Source: Haloferax larsenii JCM 13917
GTDB lineage: Archaea > Halobacteriota > Halobacteria > Halobacteriales > Haloferacaceae
Direction of reading: 5' to 3'
NCBI RefSeq assembly: GCF_000336955.1
Contig: NZ_AOLI01000017.1
Span: forward strand, 30,244-94,243
Length of the DNA: 64,000 nt
In this document: one piece after another, positions 51,841-63,057 of the stretch
Position numbering within the stretch: position 1 is the first letter of the stretch
Layout: each line of letters opens with the position of its first letter
Program-made: the position numbers and the translations under genes
The notes under the pieces: model-generated
What the model was told of the DNA's origin: nothing
Databases searched by the model: none
What the model saw: the letters and a program-made list of their open reading frames with translations, nothing else

Positions 51841-52206
51841 TTACCGCCCTTTCGCCCACGCCCCGACAGCCCCGGCGATGGCGCTGTCGATAGCGAACAG
51901 CAGCGTCAGGACGATGCCCGCGACGAGGACGCCGAGACCGCCGAGGAGTCCACCGAGCGGCCCACCGGCCAGTCCGAGCAGCCCGCCGAGGGTCGCCGCG
52001 AGGATAGACACGACGATACCCGCCACCGACCCGGCGACGAGTCCGTGCCACGCGCCGTTGCCGAGTGTCCCGCCAGCGAGGTAGCCCGCCGCGAAGCCAC
52101 CGAGGAGTCCGGCCCCGATTTGTCCGAGAACCGGAATCGAGAGTCCTCCGGTTCCGACGACGAGGATGACGACGAAGCCGACGGCGACCGCTTTCCAGTT
52201 GGTCAT
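51841..52206 (-). CDS. Glycine-rich membrane protein, DUF5518-like
   Basis: This 121-aa protein has four hydrophobic segments (VAVGFVVILVVG; LGQIGAGLLGGFAAGYLAGG; GLVAGSVAGIVVSILAATLGGLLGLAGG; GVLVAGIVLTLLFAIDSAIAGAVG) rich in Gly and Ala, as in the haloarchaeal DUF5518 family. It is convergent with tsr3 and about 165 bp upstream of the nog1 gene on the other strand. The function is unknown. Confidence 0.72.
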   Translation of the reverse strand: MTNWKAVAVGFVVILVVGTGGLSIPVLGQIGAGLLGGFAAGYLAGGTLGNGAWHGLVAGSVAGIVVSILAATLGGLLGLAGGPLGGLLGGLGVLVAGIVLTLLFAIDSAIAGAVGAWAKGR

Positions 52207-52371
52207 GGCTCGACGTAGCGTGCCGTCAGGTATGAGCTTCGTGGCAAAGTCGTGCCCAACCTGACGAAACCGCGCCCAGCCGTGCGACGCCCAGCCACGC
52301 CAGATTCAGCGTCCGAGGCGTCGAAACCCAAACGGACGCGCTTTTACGCCTCGACCGTGTAGCGAGTTGCA

Positions 52372-53349
52372 ATGATTTTCGAGTCTCTCCCGACCACGCC
52401 CCGGTCGGACGAACTCATCGATAAGGCCTTCTCGCGGGCCGCGCGCACGGGGCGAGCGAAGCAGAATAAGTTGGAGGCTCAGCAGTCGATGCTCCAGACC
52501 GCCTCGAATATTCTCTCGGACAATCTGGAGAACGTCGTCGTCGAGTGGCCGGACTTCGAACTGGTCGACCCGTTCTACTACGAACTCGCCGACGCCATCG
52601 TCGACGTCGACGAACTCCGACAGAGTCTCTCGGAAGTGATGTGGGCCTCGCGCCAAATCGACACGCTCGCTCGCGAGTACCAGTCGAAGCTCCGCAAGAC
52701 CGACGCCGACACCGCGCGCAAGCACCGAAAACAGGCGTTCGCTCGCATGGCCAGCATCGTCGAGGAAGTCGAAGACGACCTGCTCCGCCTCGGTGAGGCA
52801 CGCGACGCGCTGAAGACGCTTCCCGACATCCGCCCCGACGAACCGGCACTGGTCGTCGCTGGCTACCCCAACGTCGGAAAGTCGTCGTTCGTCAACGACG
52901 TGACCCGCGCGTCGAACGAAATCGCCCGGTATCCCTTCACGACGAAGGGCGTCCAAATCGGGCACTTCGAACGCGAGCGCATCCGCTACCAGATTATCGA
53001 CACGCCGGGGCTTCTCGACCGCCCGGAAGAAGACCGCAACGACATCGAGCGACAGGCCGTGAGTGCGCTCGAACACCTCGCCGACGCCGTCCTCTTCGTC
53101 GTGGACGCGAGCGGGGAGTGCGGCTACCCAATCGAGTCGCAACTCGAACTCCGCGACGCCGTGCAGACGCGCTTCGAACAGCGTGACATCCCGGTGCTCA
53201 CCGTCTGCAACAAGAGCGACCGCTCGACCGACGTCGAAGCGGACCTGTACATGAGCGTCGAGACGGGCGAAAACGTCGAGGAGGTCCTCGACGCCGCCGT
53301 TGAGGCCGTCGGCTTCGAACCCGATATCCCGCCGTCGCGTAACGAGTAA
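52372..53349 (+). CDS. NOG1-family GTPase
   Basis: This 325-aa protein has an N-terminal helical bundle (~1-155) and a GTPase domain with G1 GYPNVGKSSFV, G2 ATKKGVQIGHFE-like FTTKGVQIGHF, G3 DTPGLLDRP and G4 NKSDRS. NOG1-type GTPases take part in large-subunit ribosome biogenesis in archaea and eukaryotes; this protein is the short archaeal form. The start ATG 52372 is preceded by GTAGCGAGTTGCA without a strong SD. Confidence 0.92.
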   Translation: MIFESLPTTPRSDELIDKAFSRAARTGRAKQNKLEAQQSMLQTASNILSDNLENVVVEWPDFELVDPFYYELADAIVDVDELRQSLSEVMWASRQIDTLAREYQSKLRKTDADTARKHRKQAFARMASIVEEVEDDLLRLGEARDALKTLPDIRPDEPALVVAGYPNVGKSSFVNDVTRASNEIARYPFTTKGVQIGHFERERIRYQIIDTPGLLDRPEEDRNDIERQAVSALEHLADAVLFVVDASGECGYPIESQLELRDAVQTRFEQRDIPVLTVCNKSDRSTDVEADLYMSVETGENVEEVLDAAVEAVGFEPDIPPSRNE

Positions 53350-53350
53350 T

Positions 53351-53386
53351 CCGATATCGAACACTGAACCGATATCGAACACTGAA
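53351..53386 (+). repeat. 18-bp tandem repeat, two perfect copies
   Basis: The unit CCGATATCGAACACTGAA occupies 53351-53368 and 53369-53386, immediately after the NOG1 stop codon. It is non-coding and contains CGATATCG, which is palindromic. It might belong to a terminator or a slippage duplication; no function is evident. Confidence 0.8.
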
Positions 53387-53477
53387 CGCGGGTTTGTATC
53401 GAGGTCGAACTTAACCCGAGTTCGGACTCGGACGCTGTTTTCACAGACGGAGTGTAAAAAGAAGTAGATGAGGCCGC

Positions 53478-54206
53478 TTACTCGGCCGTGTAGACCATCT
53501 CGACCGTCGCCGAGACGGTCACCGGACCGGGCGAGAGTTCAGTCGGTGCGGAACTGCCGCGGGCGTCTTCGGCGAAGGCGACCGGGTACGGGCCGGGCGA
53601 ACTGCTGCCGCCGACGTTCGCAGTGTGGACGCCCGTGATGGACAGGTCGGCGGCGCTGGCGACAGCGTCGGCGTCAGACTTGGCTGAATCGACAGCCTTC
53701 GTCAGGGCCTCCGAGCGGAGTTCGTCGCGCGTTTCGTCGGTGAGCGTGAACTGCACGCCGCGAATCTCGGACGCACCGGCACCGACTGCGAGGTCGATGA
53801 CTTCACCGGCGCGGTCGGGGGCGACTTCGACGGTCAGCGAGTGGACGGCGCGGTAGCCGACGAGTTCGCGGTCCTCGCCGCCGTAGTCGTACTCGGGGTA
53901 GATGCGGAAGCCGGAACTCTGAATCGAATCCTCGGCGATGCCCGCTTCGGTGAGCGCGTCGCGGACGGCGGCGACGTCTTCGGCGACGGTGCCGCGGGCT
54001 TCGTCAGCCGAATCTGCGGTGGCTGTGACGCCCACGGAGATAACCGCGAGGTCGGCTTCTGCTGTGACCTCACCGGTACCGGTGGTCGAGATAGTCGTCG
54101 CGTCGGTTCCCGCTTCGCCGCCCGTCGTCTGGAGCGGGGCGGAGAGACACCCTGCGAGCAAGACGAGGCTCGCAAAGAGGAATGGTGCGATGATGCGTCG
54201 GTTCAT
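53478..54206 (-). CDS. SIMPL-domain (DUF541) lipoprotein
   Basis: This 242-aa protein starts at ATG 54206 (MNRRIIAPFLFASLVLLAGC): a Sec-type signal with lipobox (LLAGC, Cys at 20). The SIMPL region follows (ISTTGTGEVTAEADLAVISVGVTATADSADEA; IQSSGFRIYPEYDYG; TLTDETRDELRSEALTKAVDSAKSDADAVASAADLSITGV; TVSATVEMVYT). SIMPL proteins are exported and associated with stress or surface functions; no precise role is known here. It is a lone gene. Confidence 0.85.
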   Translation of the reverse strand: MNRRIIAPFLFASLVLLAGCLSAPLQTTGGEAGTDATTISTTGTGEVTAEADLAVISVGVTATADSADEARGTVAEDVAAVRDALTEAGIAEDSIQSSGFRIYPEYDYGGEDRELVGYRAVHSLTVEVAPDRAGEVIDLAVGAGASEIRGVQFTLTDETRDELRSEALTKAVDSAKSDADAVASAADLSITGVHTANVGGSSSPGPYPVAFAEDARGSSAPTELSPGPVTVSATVEMVYTAE

Positions 54207-54295
54207 ATCTCTCCTGACGTCAGGTGAGATATTCAACTCGCGCTAGAGACAAAGAGTCGTTGTACTCTTCGAAAATTCGGAGACGCGAGCGCGAC

Positions 54296-55600
54296 TTAGC
54301 TGTCGACGGCGACGTAGCGCACTTCCACGTCGATTTCGCTCGCGGCCCACGGCGTCAGTGGATCGGGCGCGACCGCGTTGATTCGCTCTGTGAGTTCGGC
54401 TTGGACTTGCGGTGGGTCGCCCCACGGGTCGTAGCCGACGGTCACGACGACTGCCGACGGTTCTTGCAGCGGCCCGCCGTCGTATCTGACGTCGAGTTCT
54501 AACAGCCGAGCGTCTGTGTCGTCGAGAACGTCCTGGACCGCCGCCTCCGCGTCGGCTTGGAAGCCCGAGTTTCGGTAGGTCGTGTACGTGACCGTTCCGA
54601 GGAACGACGAGAGGACGAGCAACCCGACGCCGAGGGCTGCGATGCGGAACAGCGTGGTCCGCCGGGCTTTGCTCTGACGGAACCAGCGTTCGGGGCGGTA
54701 GCCTTGCTGCCAGAGGACGGCGATAGCGACGAAGTTGACAGAGAGAAAGTTGACGAGGACGAGGATGGCCGAGCCGACCACCGACTCCGGCGTCCCCCAC
54801 GCGATACCGATGCCGACGACAGCCGTTGGTGGGACCAACGCGGCGGCAATCATGACGCCCACGAGGGCCGTCGAAACGCCCGACGAGAGTGAGATTGCTC
54901 CGGCAGCACCCGCCCCAAGGGCGATGGCCAACGAGAGCACGTCAGGTGAGAGCCGTTCGCTGACCTCGGGAATCGCGAGTACCTCGGGAGTCGCAAGCGG
55001 GACGGCACCCGTCTCTTTGAGAACGAGGGCGAACAGCGCGGCTGACCCGACCGCGAGAATGCCACCGAATCCCTGCAGACGGACGCCGCGGACGAACATC
55101 TCGTCGTCGTCGACGACCGTGCCGACGCTGGCGGCCATCGCCGGGCCGACGAGTGGTGCGATGACCATCGACCCGACGACGACGGCGGGCGAATCGAGGA
55201 GCAACCCGGCGGTGGCGACGACCGCCGAGATGACCGTCATGACGACGAACGTCGGCAACGACGGCGCGAGGTCGTCCGCCTTGGACGCCAGTTCGTCGCG
55301 CGAGATACGGTCGCCGTTGTCTTCGTCTTCTTCGTACTTCTCTTGGAGCTGGTCGAAACGGGTCGATGCGACCGTCTCGGCACTCACGACGACCGTGTAG
55401 GCGTCGCGCTCGACACCCGCCTCTCGCAGTCGCTCTAACACCGGCTCGACGGCTTCTTTGGGAACCGGGAAGGTGACGACGGCGACGAAGTCCCGGCCGG
55501 ACGTCTCTTCGGAGACGGCGTAATCGACGCCCTCCTCGTCGAGCGTCCGTAGGACCGTCTTGCGCTTGCCGGTCGGCACCAGTACTTGGACGAGGCGCAC
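54296..55600 (-). CDS. DUF389/TIGR00341 family membrane protein
   Basis: This 434-aa protein has a soluble N-terminal ~125 residues (MRLVQVLVPTGKRKTVLRTLDEEGVDYAVSEE) followed by six membrane segments (~130-330, e.g. FVVMTVISAVVATAGLLLDSPAVVVGSMVIAPLVGP) and a soluble C-terminal region. The DSPAVVVGSMVIAPLVGPAMA motif is the family hallmark. Function is unproven; it may be a channel or transporter. It is downstream of the cyclo-ligase gene on the same strand (~70 bp apart). Confidence 0.88.
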   Translation of the reverse strand: MRLVQVLVPTGKRKTVLRTLDEEGVDYAVSEETSGRDFVAVVTFPVPKEAVEPVLERLREAGVERDAYTVVVSAETVASTRFDQLQEKYEEDEDNGDRISRDELASKADDLAPSLPTFVVMTVISAVVATAGLLLDSPAVVVGSMVIAPLVGPAMAASVGTVVDDDEMFVRGVRLQGFGGILAVGSAALFALVLKETGAVPLATPEVLAIPEVSERLSPDVLSLAIALGAGAAGAISLSSGVSTALVGVMIAAALVPPTAVVGIGIAWGTPESVVGSAILVLVNFLSVNFVAIAVLWQQGYRPERWFRQSKARRTTLFRIAALGVGLLVLSSFLGTVTYTTYRNSGFQADAEAAVQDVLDDTDARLLELDVRYDGGPLQEPSAVVVTVGYDPWGDPPQVQAELTERINAVAPDPLTPWAASEIDVEVRYVAVDS

Positions 55601-55672
55601 GCTCTCACCTCTCTCCGGGCGGGCAAATAAACACGGGTGCTCGCGTCGTTCGTCCCCGCATCTGACGGCTGT

Positions 55673-56386
55673 TCACTCGGGTCGGAGGCGCTGCAAGACA
55701 GGCATCGCTTCGACCTGTTCGTCAGAGAGCGCGCTCCAGTCGATTCCAGTCGGCCGGGCGTACGGCGTCTCGGTTCGAATCGTTCGCTCCGGCGTGACGA
55801 CGATGTCCATCGGCACGTCGTGGGCGTCGGGGTCGGGAGCGTCGTCACGAACCTGCATCTCGTGGACTGTCGTCGCGATAGTCGTCTCGTCGGAGACGGC
55901 ACCGAGCCCCCGGAGGACCGCGAATTCGAGGTCGCTGAAGCCCTCTCCTTTGCCGATTCGTGCACCGGCCTCCGTGACGGCGACCGACCCCGAGACGACG
56001 AGGTCGATGTCGGGGAGGTCGTCGGGGCCGACCGTGTCTGCGTACTGCTCGACGTGCGAGACGGTCGGGGCGCTGTCGAGGTTGTCGTCGTCGATTTTCT
56101 CTGGGTCGAGCTCGTAGAAACACTGCTCGTCGCGGAGGCGTGGCACGGCCATGTAGACCGTCTTTCCCTCGCGAAGCGCACGCCGCCGAACTGGGAGTTG
56201 CGGCGCGTCGGGGTTCGCCTTTATCGCCGTCGACTCGGCCCATTCCGGCGTCTCGGCGAGTCGGGCCGCGGCGTCACCCGCGCCGGAGTAGTTCGGAATC
56301 CGACCGTGGGGTGGAAACGGGAATCGAGCCTCACCTGACTCTTCCAGTCGGTCCCAGACCGCCTCCCGCAACGCGTCTTTGTCCAT
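55673..56386 (-). CDS. 5-formyltetrahydrofolate cyclo-ligase family protein
   Basis: This 237-aa enzyme converts 5-formyl-THF to methenyl-THF with ATP, or is a folate-binding relative. It has the N-terminal RFPFPPHGRIPNYSGAGDAAARL (ATP site region), DLVVSGSVAVTEAGARIGKGEGFSDLEFAVL (substrate and Mg site) and TTIATTVHEMQV near the end. It belongs to the archaeal version of the family, whose cofactor may differ. It is the upstream gene of a pair with the DUF389 protein. Confidence 0.85.
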   Translation of the reverse strand: MDKDALREAVWDRLEESGEARFPFPPHGRIPNYSGAGDAAARLAETPEWAESTAIKANPDAPQLPVRRRALREGKTVYMAVPRLRDEQCFYELDPEKIDDDNLDSAPTVSHVEQYADTVGPDDLPDIDLVVSGSVAVTEAGARIGKGEGFSDLEFAVLRGLGAVSDETTIATTVHEMQVRDDAPDPDAHDVPMDIVVTPERTIRTETPYARPTGIDWSALSDEQVEAMPVLQRLRPE

Positions 56387-56483
56387 CGTACTCGCGTGTA
56401 CTCGACAGTCCGAGGAATAGGCTGCGTGTTCGAACCTTCATCTACGCGAAACGATTTTGCAGTATCTTCACGAACGTTTGTGT

Positions 56484-56972
56484 ATGTTTGTCCGCGCCGC
56501 GAGACACGAGGACGTACCGGACATCGCCCACATCTGCGCGACTGGCTGGCGTGATGCGACCGCCGACATCGTCGCCGACGAGAACGTCGAGGCGACGGTC
56601 GAAACGCGGTTCGAGACGTCTCGGCTGGAACGCGAGGTTCGACGCGCGGACGACATGCACGGGTGGGTCGTCGCCGTCGAAGACGGTCGAGTCGTCGCGG
56701 CCGGTGGTGGGGGACTGACGGGGACGAAGTCGGGCGAGGTCTTCGCGCTCCACGTCCGGCCGGACGCTCGGGGAAGCGGCGCTGGCACGGCGCTCTTGCG
56801 GACGATAACGGCCCAACACGTGGTCAGCGGGGCTCGCGAACAGTGGGCGTCCTGTCTCGACGGCGACGAGGAGACACTCGCGTTTTATCGCGCACGCGGG
56901 TTCGACGTCACTGGCCGAACACGACACGACGCGCTCCCGACCGAATCACTACAACTCGTCAGAGAAATCTGA
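56484..56972 (+). CDS. GNAT acetyltransferase
   Basis: This 162-aa protein begins at ATG 56484 (MFVRAARHEDVPDIAHICATGWRDA). GNAT motifs are the N-terminal RxAxxxDxxxIxxI pattern, VFALHVRPDARGSGAGTALLRTI (CoA-binding R/QxxGxG/A) at ~87-109, and a C-terminal AFYRARGFDVTGRT. The acetyl acceptor is unknown. It is divergent from the cyclo-ligase gene. Confidence 0.85.
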   Translation: MFVRAARHEDVPDIAHICATGWRDATADIVADENVEATVETRFETSRLEREVRRADDMHGWVVAVEDGRVVAAGGGGLTGTKSGEVFALHVRPDARGSGAGTALLRTITAQHVVSGAREQWASCLDGDEETLAFYRARGFDVTGRTRHDALPTESLQLVREI

Positions 56973-57041
56973 GCCGGTTCGATGCCGTCGTCGCTCGAAC
57001 ACCCGGCAGACGGACTCGTCTAAACTGTACCTCCTCCGAAC

Positions 57042-57704
57042 TCATTCGAAGTCGGCGGCCGACCGCGACAACAGTACCTTCCGGAGGACGGTGTCGGCAC
57101 CGCGTCGGACGCGCTCGGAGGCCGCTTGAGGGCTGATTCCAAGTTTGTCTGCCACGTCTGTGAGCGTGGTTCGACGGGGGACTTCGAAGTAGCCGTTTTC
57201 GACGGCGACCACGAGCGCCTCTTGTTGTTCCGCGGTGATGTCGAGGGTGTACACATCGGTTTGCTCCTCCGCAAGCGAGTAGATTCGCTTGACGTGGAAG
57301 TCTATCTCTTCTGTCTGGCTGAGGTTGTGAAACTCCGTAAGCCCGGCGTGGTCGTTGAAGCGCAGGCGGAAGAACCACGGGTCGTTGCCGTACGCTTCGA
57401 GGATAGTTGCTTGGCTCTCGGTGAGGATATTGGTGAGGCTGGAAATGGTGTCGCCCCAGAAAACGTGATACAGGACTCTGTCGCCGACTCGTGCGACCGC
57501 AGTCAGGTCGTCGACGATTCGGTTCTCTCGGACGCTCGCTTCGAACGACTCGAAGTCTGTCCCCTCTGCCCAGAAGAAGGGCATGACTTCTCCGCCGGTC
57601 GGGACGACGCGTTCGAGGTCGATGTGGATACCGTCTTGGACGGCAGTCACCCGACCGAGGTCGAAGTCCTCGGCCTCAATCGTTAATTCGACGACTACGG
57701 CCAT
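57042..57704 (-). CDS. Bat-type HTH_10 transcriptional regulator
   Basis: This 220-aa protein from ATG 57704 (MAVVVELTIEAEDFDLGRV) has an N-terminal GAF-like/sensor portion of the haloarchaeal bacterio-opsin-activator family and an HTH_10 at the C terminus (ITAEQQEALVVAVENGYFEVPRRTTLTDVADKLGISPQAASERVRRGADTVL). Such regulators control nearby or distant genes; targets are unknown. A GC-rich region of ~160 bp precedes the small ORF at 57865 on the other strand. Confidence 0.88.
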   Translation of the reverse strand: MAVVVELTIEAEDFDLGRVTAVQDGIHIDLERVVPTGGEVMPFFWAEGTDFESFEASVRENRIVDDLTAVARVGDRVLYHVFWGDTISSLTNILTESQATILEAYGNDPWFFRLRFNDHAGLTEFHNLSQTEEIDFHVKRIYSLAEEQTDVYTLDITAEQQEALVVAVENGYFEVPRRTTLTDVADKLGISPQAASERVRRGADTVLRKVLLSRSAADFE

Positions 57705-57864
57705 AGATGGCATACATTCTCTTGGGGGTAACTTGAATCCCGATGAGTGTTCGCTGTGTGACTCCAATGAGAAGCGGCGATTGTCGAGGTCTGTCTTAAA
57801 GCGCCTGACTACGAAAGCACAACGAGAAACCTCGGGAGTTCGTAATTATAGAGCGGGGAATGTC

Positions 57865-58104
57865 ATGAACGCACAACGACACCGTCAGCCGAACGCGACC
57901 GCTGCGTCACGGGGGGAGACCGACGCGTCGGCGGGCGGTGTTTCGACTCGAACTCGCCGGCAGCGGACGCAGTCTGTGGTGGTACTTGCGGCCGTGTTGC
58001 AGCGAGCTACCGGAAGCGACGTCAACGACCGACGCTCACCGTCGGCGTCTGTCGAGTGGCCAGTGGTGCCGGCCCAGCGTGTGCCGGTTCTGGTGCGGCC
58101 ATGA
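57865..58104 (+). CDS. Possible 79-aa ORF overlapping the HTH gene start
   Basis: ATG 57865 opens a 79-codon frame whose TGA overlaps the next gene's ATG (ATGA at 58101). AATTATA (57844-57850) stands close upstream as a possible TATA box. The product (MNAQRHRQPNATAASRGETD...) is Arg/Ser-rich and not acidic like most haloarchaeal proteins, so it may be an untranslated leader. I list it because of the coupling geometry, but with low confidence. Confidence 0.3.
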   Translation: MNAQRHRQPNATAASRGETDASAGGVSTRTRRQRTQSVVVLAAVLQRATGSDVNDRRSPSASVEWPVVPAQRVPVLVRP

Positions 58105-58418
58105 CAACCACCCCTCGTCTGGACGAGGTATTCGGTGCCCTTGCGAGCGTCCATCGCAGGCGTCTCTTGATGGACCTCCGAAACGGGCACATCCCACACC
58201 TCCAACGGGCGACGCGAGTCGTTGCGGATGGTGGCCGCACCGACTCCGAACAACTCGAGGTGGCGCTGTTTCACACCCACCTCCCGAAGCTCGACGACGC
58301 CGGCTTCGTCACGTGGAACCGACAGACCGGTACTATCGAACCGGGACCGCGTTTCGACGACGTCGAACCCGTGCTCGAACTGCTCTCGGAGAACCACGAC
58401 CGGATAGCCGAGCGCTGA
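58101..58418 (+). CDS. Winged-helix protein, DUF7344-like
   Basis: This 105-aa protein from ATG 58101 (MTTTPRLDEVFGALASVHRRRLLMDL) has a winged-helix pattern: EVFGALASVHRRRLLMDLRNG, then EVALFHTHLPKLDDAGFVTWNRQTGTIEPGPRF with the wing. It resembles the haloarchaeal DUF7344 regulators by eye. The targets are unknown. It is ~115 bases upstream of engB on the same strand. Confidence 0.8.
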   Translation: MTTTPRLDEVFGALASVHRRRLLMDLRNGHIPHLQRATRVVADGGRTDSEQLEVALFHTHLPKLDDAGFVTWNRQTGTIEPGPRFDDVEPVLELLSENHDRIAER

Positions 58419-58535
58419 CCCGCTGGCCCTCTGACCACATGGCTGAGCGCTGACCAGATGGCCGACTGCTGAACTCCCGTTTTCGTCGTGGCGCGCTTCC
58501 GCCCTTCTTATCTGTCGTGACGGCGAACCGCAGGT

Positions 58536-59153
58536 ATGTTCCAAGACCGACCGAATTACGACGAAGTCGTCCTCGTCGGGCGGTCGAACGTGGGCAAGTC
58601 GACGCTGATGCGCGAACTCACGGGCCACAACAAGTTCACGACCGGGAAGAAGCCCGGCGTCACCCGGAAACCCAACCACTTCGACTGGACCTCCGAGAAG
58701 TTCATGTTCACGGACCTCCCGGGATTCGGGTTCATGTCCGGCGTCGACGCCGACACGCGCGAGGCCATCAAGACCGACATCGTCCAGTACATCGAGGAGA
58801 ACGCCGACGACATCCTCGCGGCCGTTCTCGTCGTGGACGGAAAGAGCGTCGTCGATATCATCGACCGCCACACGACCGACGACTCCATCCCCCACGACGT
58901 GGAGATGTTCTACTTCCTCGACGAACTCGACATCCCGACGGTCGTCGCGGTGAACAAGATGGACAAAGTCGACGACAAAGACGAACGCCTGGACGACCTC
59001 TGTGACCGACTCGGCCTATTCCCGCCGTGGAAGCAGTACCGCAACGTCATCGCCCCGATTACCGCGAAGCGCGGCGACATCTCGAATCTCGAATCGGCGC
59101 TCCGTTCTCACCTCCACGAACAGGGTCGCGACGACCTGTTTAAGTTCCTCTGA
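58536..59153 (+). CDS. engB: Ribosome biogenesis GTPase EngB
   Basis: This 205-aa GTPase is required for ribosome assembly in bacteria and is found in many archaea. It has G1 [14 protein letters not shown], the G2 region [14 protein letters not shown]3 DLPGFGFM, G4 NKMDKVDD and the G5-like PITAKRG. It is compact and has no extra domain. The ATG at 58536 lacks a clear SD and may be leaderless. It is convergent with the D-2-hydroxyacid dehydrogenase gene. Confidence 0.93.
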   Translation: MFQDRPNYDEVVLVGRSNVGKSTLMRELTGHNKFTTGKKPGVTRKPNHFDWTSEKFMFTDLPGFGFMSGVDADTREAIKTDIVQYIEENADDILAAVLVVDGKSVVDIIDRHTTDDSIPHDVEMFYFLDELDIPTVVAVNKMDKVDDKDERLDDLCDRLGLFPPWKQYRNVIAPITAKRGDISNLESALRSHLHEQGRDDLFKFL

Positions 59154-59168
59154 GGCGGTCGCCTTTCG

Positions 59169-60910
<1,742 letters not shown>

Positions 60911-61175
60911 ACCGCATCTGCGGCCGCAATGGGGGAAACAGCGACGGGGTCGTGCGTCGGTCTCGCACGGGGTGTCGTGGATGCAGGAAATCGTGTTGTG
61001 ACGTGGAGGTCCCGCAGCGCAACGTCGTCACTCACTGGTCGGCACCGTCAGAAAGTGGCTCAGGTGTTAGTGAGGGTCGTCACAAGGGGCTCGGTGGGGG
61101 TAACCCTCATCATCGCCACCGGTTGATTGTCGGTTGTGCAGGTGAAGAACCTCACGCTTTGGCGTTTGTTCTCCC

Positions 61176-61985
61176 TTACGAGTTCATCCGTCCATTAGAA
61201 AGCAGAGAATCAAACGGGTCGGACCGATTGTCATCATCCATGTGCTGAGCAATGCCGGAGTAGTAGCTCCCCCACAGCATAGATTCAGAATCAAGAACCT
61301 CGGAGCCCCAGTATTCCGAATGTAGCTGCTCCGGACAGCCATATTGGTCCTTGATAATTTGTACAAGAAGAACAGGATCCATCGGGGGGAACGGAAGTCG
61401 TGGCTTGTCTAATGGAGTAGAACAGTAATGAACAGATTCCCAAATAGCGTTCGGCAACCGGTCTGGGTCGAACTTCCCCCGTGATTGGAAGTGTGTAATT
61501 GGCTTAGACTCATCGTCGTTATCGCCGACATCGATGTCAAAGTGGTATTGCTTTGCCACCCTCCAGGCGTCCTCTGCGCCTTCGCCATCCCAACAACAGG
61601 GATCCCCTATGCCTTGACCACGATATTCCGAGTCACGACCTGCTAATATAGTTAGATTGATTGAATAGTTAGTGTATTCATTGTCTCTAACTGAAATATA
61701 TCCCCCGATTACTGCCCATCCATCATCGTTACTGAAATCCCGTGACCTGTCTCGCTGTGTTCGTTCATCGGGCGCCTCAATCTTAATTATCCAATTCGGC
61801 TGAATATTGAGAGTCCAATCTGTTGGTTCCTGGTTAGAGAGTCTGTGGTAGCTCCGCTCGAGGCTGTTTTTGTTATTCTCTTTCATTCCAGCTTGATCTT
61901 TGAGAAATCTAACCTCATCCACTAACCGTGAATACAGCTCTTTAGGCTTTGGGAGTAAAGTGTCCGGAGAAGGTAGCCGCGGCAT
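61176..61985 (-). CDS. Unrecognised protein of the terminal signalling operon
   Basis: This 269-aa cytoplasmic protein has no recognised family. Its N terminus is helical and charged (PKPKELYSRLVDEVRFLKDQAGM). The middle (WTLNIQPNWIIKIEAPDER; WAVIGGYISVRDNEYTNYSINLTIL) looks beta-rich. The C-terminal half has a notable pattern PITHFQSRGKF, then PRLPFPPMDPVLLVQIIKDQYG, which may mark a conserved domain. It starts one base after the stop of the receiver gene, so it is translated from the same transcript and is probably the operon's third component. Codon use is AT-rich, unlike the gene to its left. Confidence 0.7.
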   Translation of the reverse strand: MPRLPSPDTLLPKPKELYSRLVDEVRFLKDQAGMKENNKNSLERSYHRLSNQEPTDWTLNIQPNWIIKIEAPDERTQRDRSRDFSNDDGWAVIGGYISVRDNEYTNYSINLTILAGRDSEYRGQGIGDPCCWDGEGAEDAWRVAKQYHFDIDVGDNDDESKPITHFQSRGKFDPDRLPNAIWESVHYCSTPLDKPRLPFPPMDPVLLVQIIKDQYGCPEQLHSEYWGSEVLDSESMLWGSYYSGIAQHMDDDNRSDPFDSLLSNGRMNS

Positions 61986-61986
61986 T

Positions 61987-63057
61987 CTAGTTAGAGCCCT
62001 CCTGTTCCGGATTTATTGGGGGCTCTTCTGTTTCTTCTGAAACTTCCAGTTTGTCCGCAATGCGGTAGTCTTCGAACTCACCCTCTCTAGTATGATGTAC
62101 ATGGCTACACCTCAGGTGAACTTGACTCTCTGCGTCTCTACCATCTCGTCCTGCTGCAACTGTTTCGGGGAGTTCTTCACCACAAACCTGGCACCGCGGA
62201 AGTTCATCTACTTCGAAGACGTCTCTCCCAAAAGTGTTCAGTTTCCCGAACTGGGCCTCACGATCACTTGCAATTGCGACAACCGCACCGATCACTGATG
62301 TCGACCACCACCGGTCTGGAACTCGGTGGCTGAACACTCCATCGTAGGTGATTTCACCGCGATTTGTCCCGTTTAACTCATCGTGATAATCTTCCAGTTG
62401 GTCAGGACGGAGCCCAATTTTCGTCGCAGCCCAGACATTATCGATGAGCGGACCAGGCGTTTGTAAGAACCGGCTACGGATCCAGCGTCCAAATTGGATT
62501 GTACTTCCGCCTTTGACATTGGGATCTGATCTCAGTCCATTATTATACTCACGCGGGACGACACTTCGAAGGGCCTCTATCGCGTCCTCCGGGGGATTGA
62601 GTGTTTCAATGAGTGCCTCGAATCCCTCCCCACGAGCTGCTTCAATCGTAGCGTAGTCTTCGAGATCAGACTCAATCAGAGCCGCATTATCACCCCCTTT
62701 TAGATCGCTGTCCTCGTAGATAGCTTCAAATTGATCGTCTCCAGCACCTGCACGTAGTGCGGAAATTTCAGAACTAAAGCCATAGATCGGGACTCCCGGA
62801 TATACCTCACGAACTCGCCCTGCCATCGTGAGACCTTTGCCAGGGAACTTGCTCTTCTCGTGTAACTTCCAGTCGATGAGTACCAAATCCAGCTCGTCCA
62901 AACCCTCGATATTCTCGTGCTCTGGATTGAGTTGTTCTATGGCTTTATCAGGCCCTGTGAACTGGACTGTAGCGTTGTTCAATTCATCTTCTAGGCGTTC
63001 AGAATCCTCAATGCGACTCTCATTGTCATCGATCCACCAGATAGTGTACTCACTCAT
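61987..63057 (-). CDS. Receiver-domain protein with unknown output region and zinc-knuckle-like end
   Basis: This 356-aa response regulator-like protein has a complete phosphoacceptor site: D10/D11 (WWIDDNES), D62 (LVLIDWKL), S95/S96 (YGFSSE) and K120 (DSDLKGG). Residues ~155-285 have no recognised DNA-binding fold (VVPREYNNGLRSDP; IQFGRWIRSRFLQTPGPLIDNVWAATKIGLRPDQ; VPDRWWSTSVIGAVVAIAS). The C terminus has CQVCGEELP (C289, C292) and CSHVHH (C317, H319-H322), which may bind zinc. It overlaps the kinase gene by 8 bases, so kinase and receiver are a cognate pair. The output is possibly enzymatic or protein-binding, not classical DNA binding. Confidence 0.8.
   Translation of the reverse strand: MSEYTIWWIDDNESRIEDSERLEDELNNATVQFTGPDKAIEQLNPEHENIEGLDELDLVLIDWKLHEKSKFPGKGLTMAGRVREVYPGVPIYGFSSEISALRAGAGDDQFEAIYEDSDLKGGDNAALIESDLEDYATIEAARGEGFEALIETLNPPEDAIEALRSVVPREYNNGLRSDPNVKGGSTIQFGRWIRSRFLQTPGPLIDNVWAATKIGLRPDQLEDYHDELNGTNRGEITYDGVFSHRVPDRWWSTSVIGAVVAIASDREAQFGKLNTFGRDVFEVDELPRCQVCGEELPETVAAGRDGRDAESQVHLRCSHVHHTREGEFEDYRIADKLEVSEETEEPPINPEQEGSN

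Noticed and set aside
60911-61175. tRNA or attachment site at the boundary of the AT-rich terminal region
   Set aside because: I found no tRNA-like cloverleaf, no 3' tRNA fragment and no direct repeat with another part of the window. The right border lies outside it.
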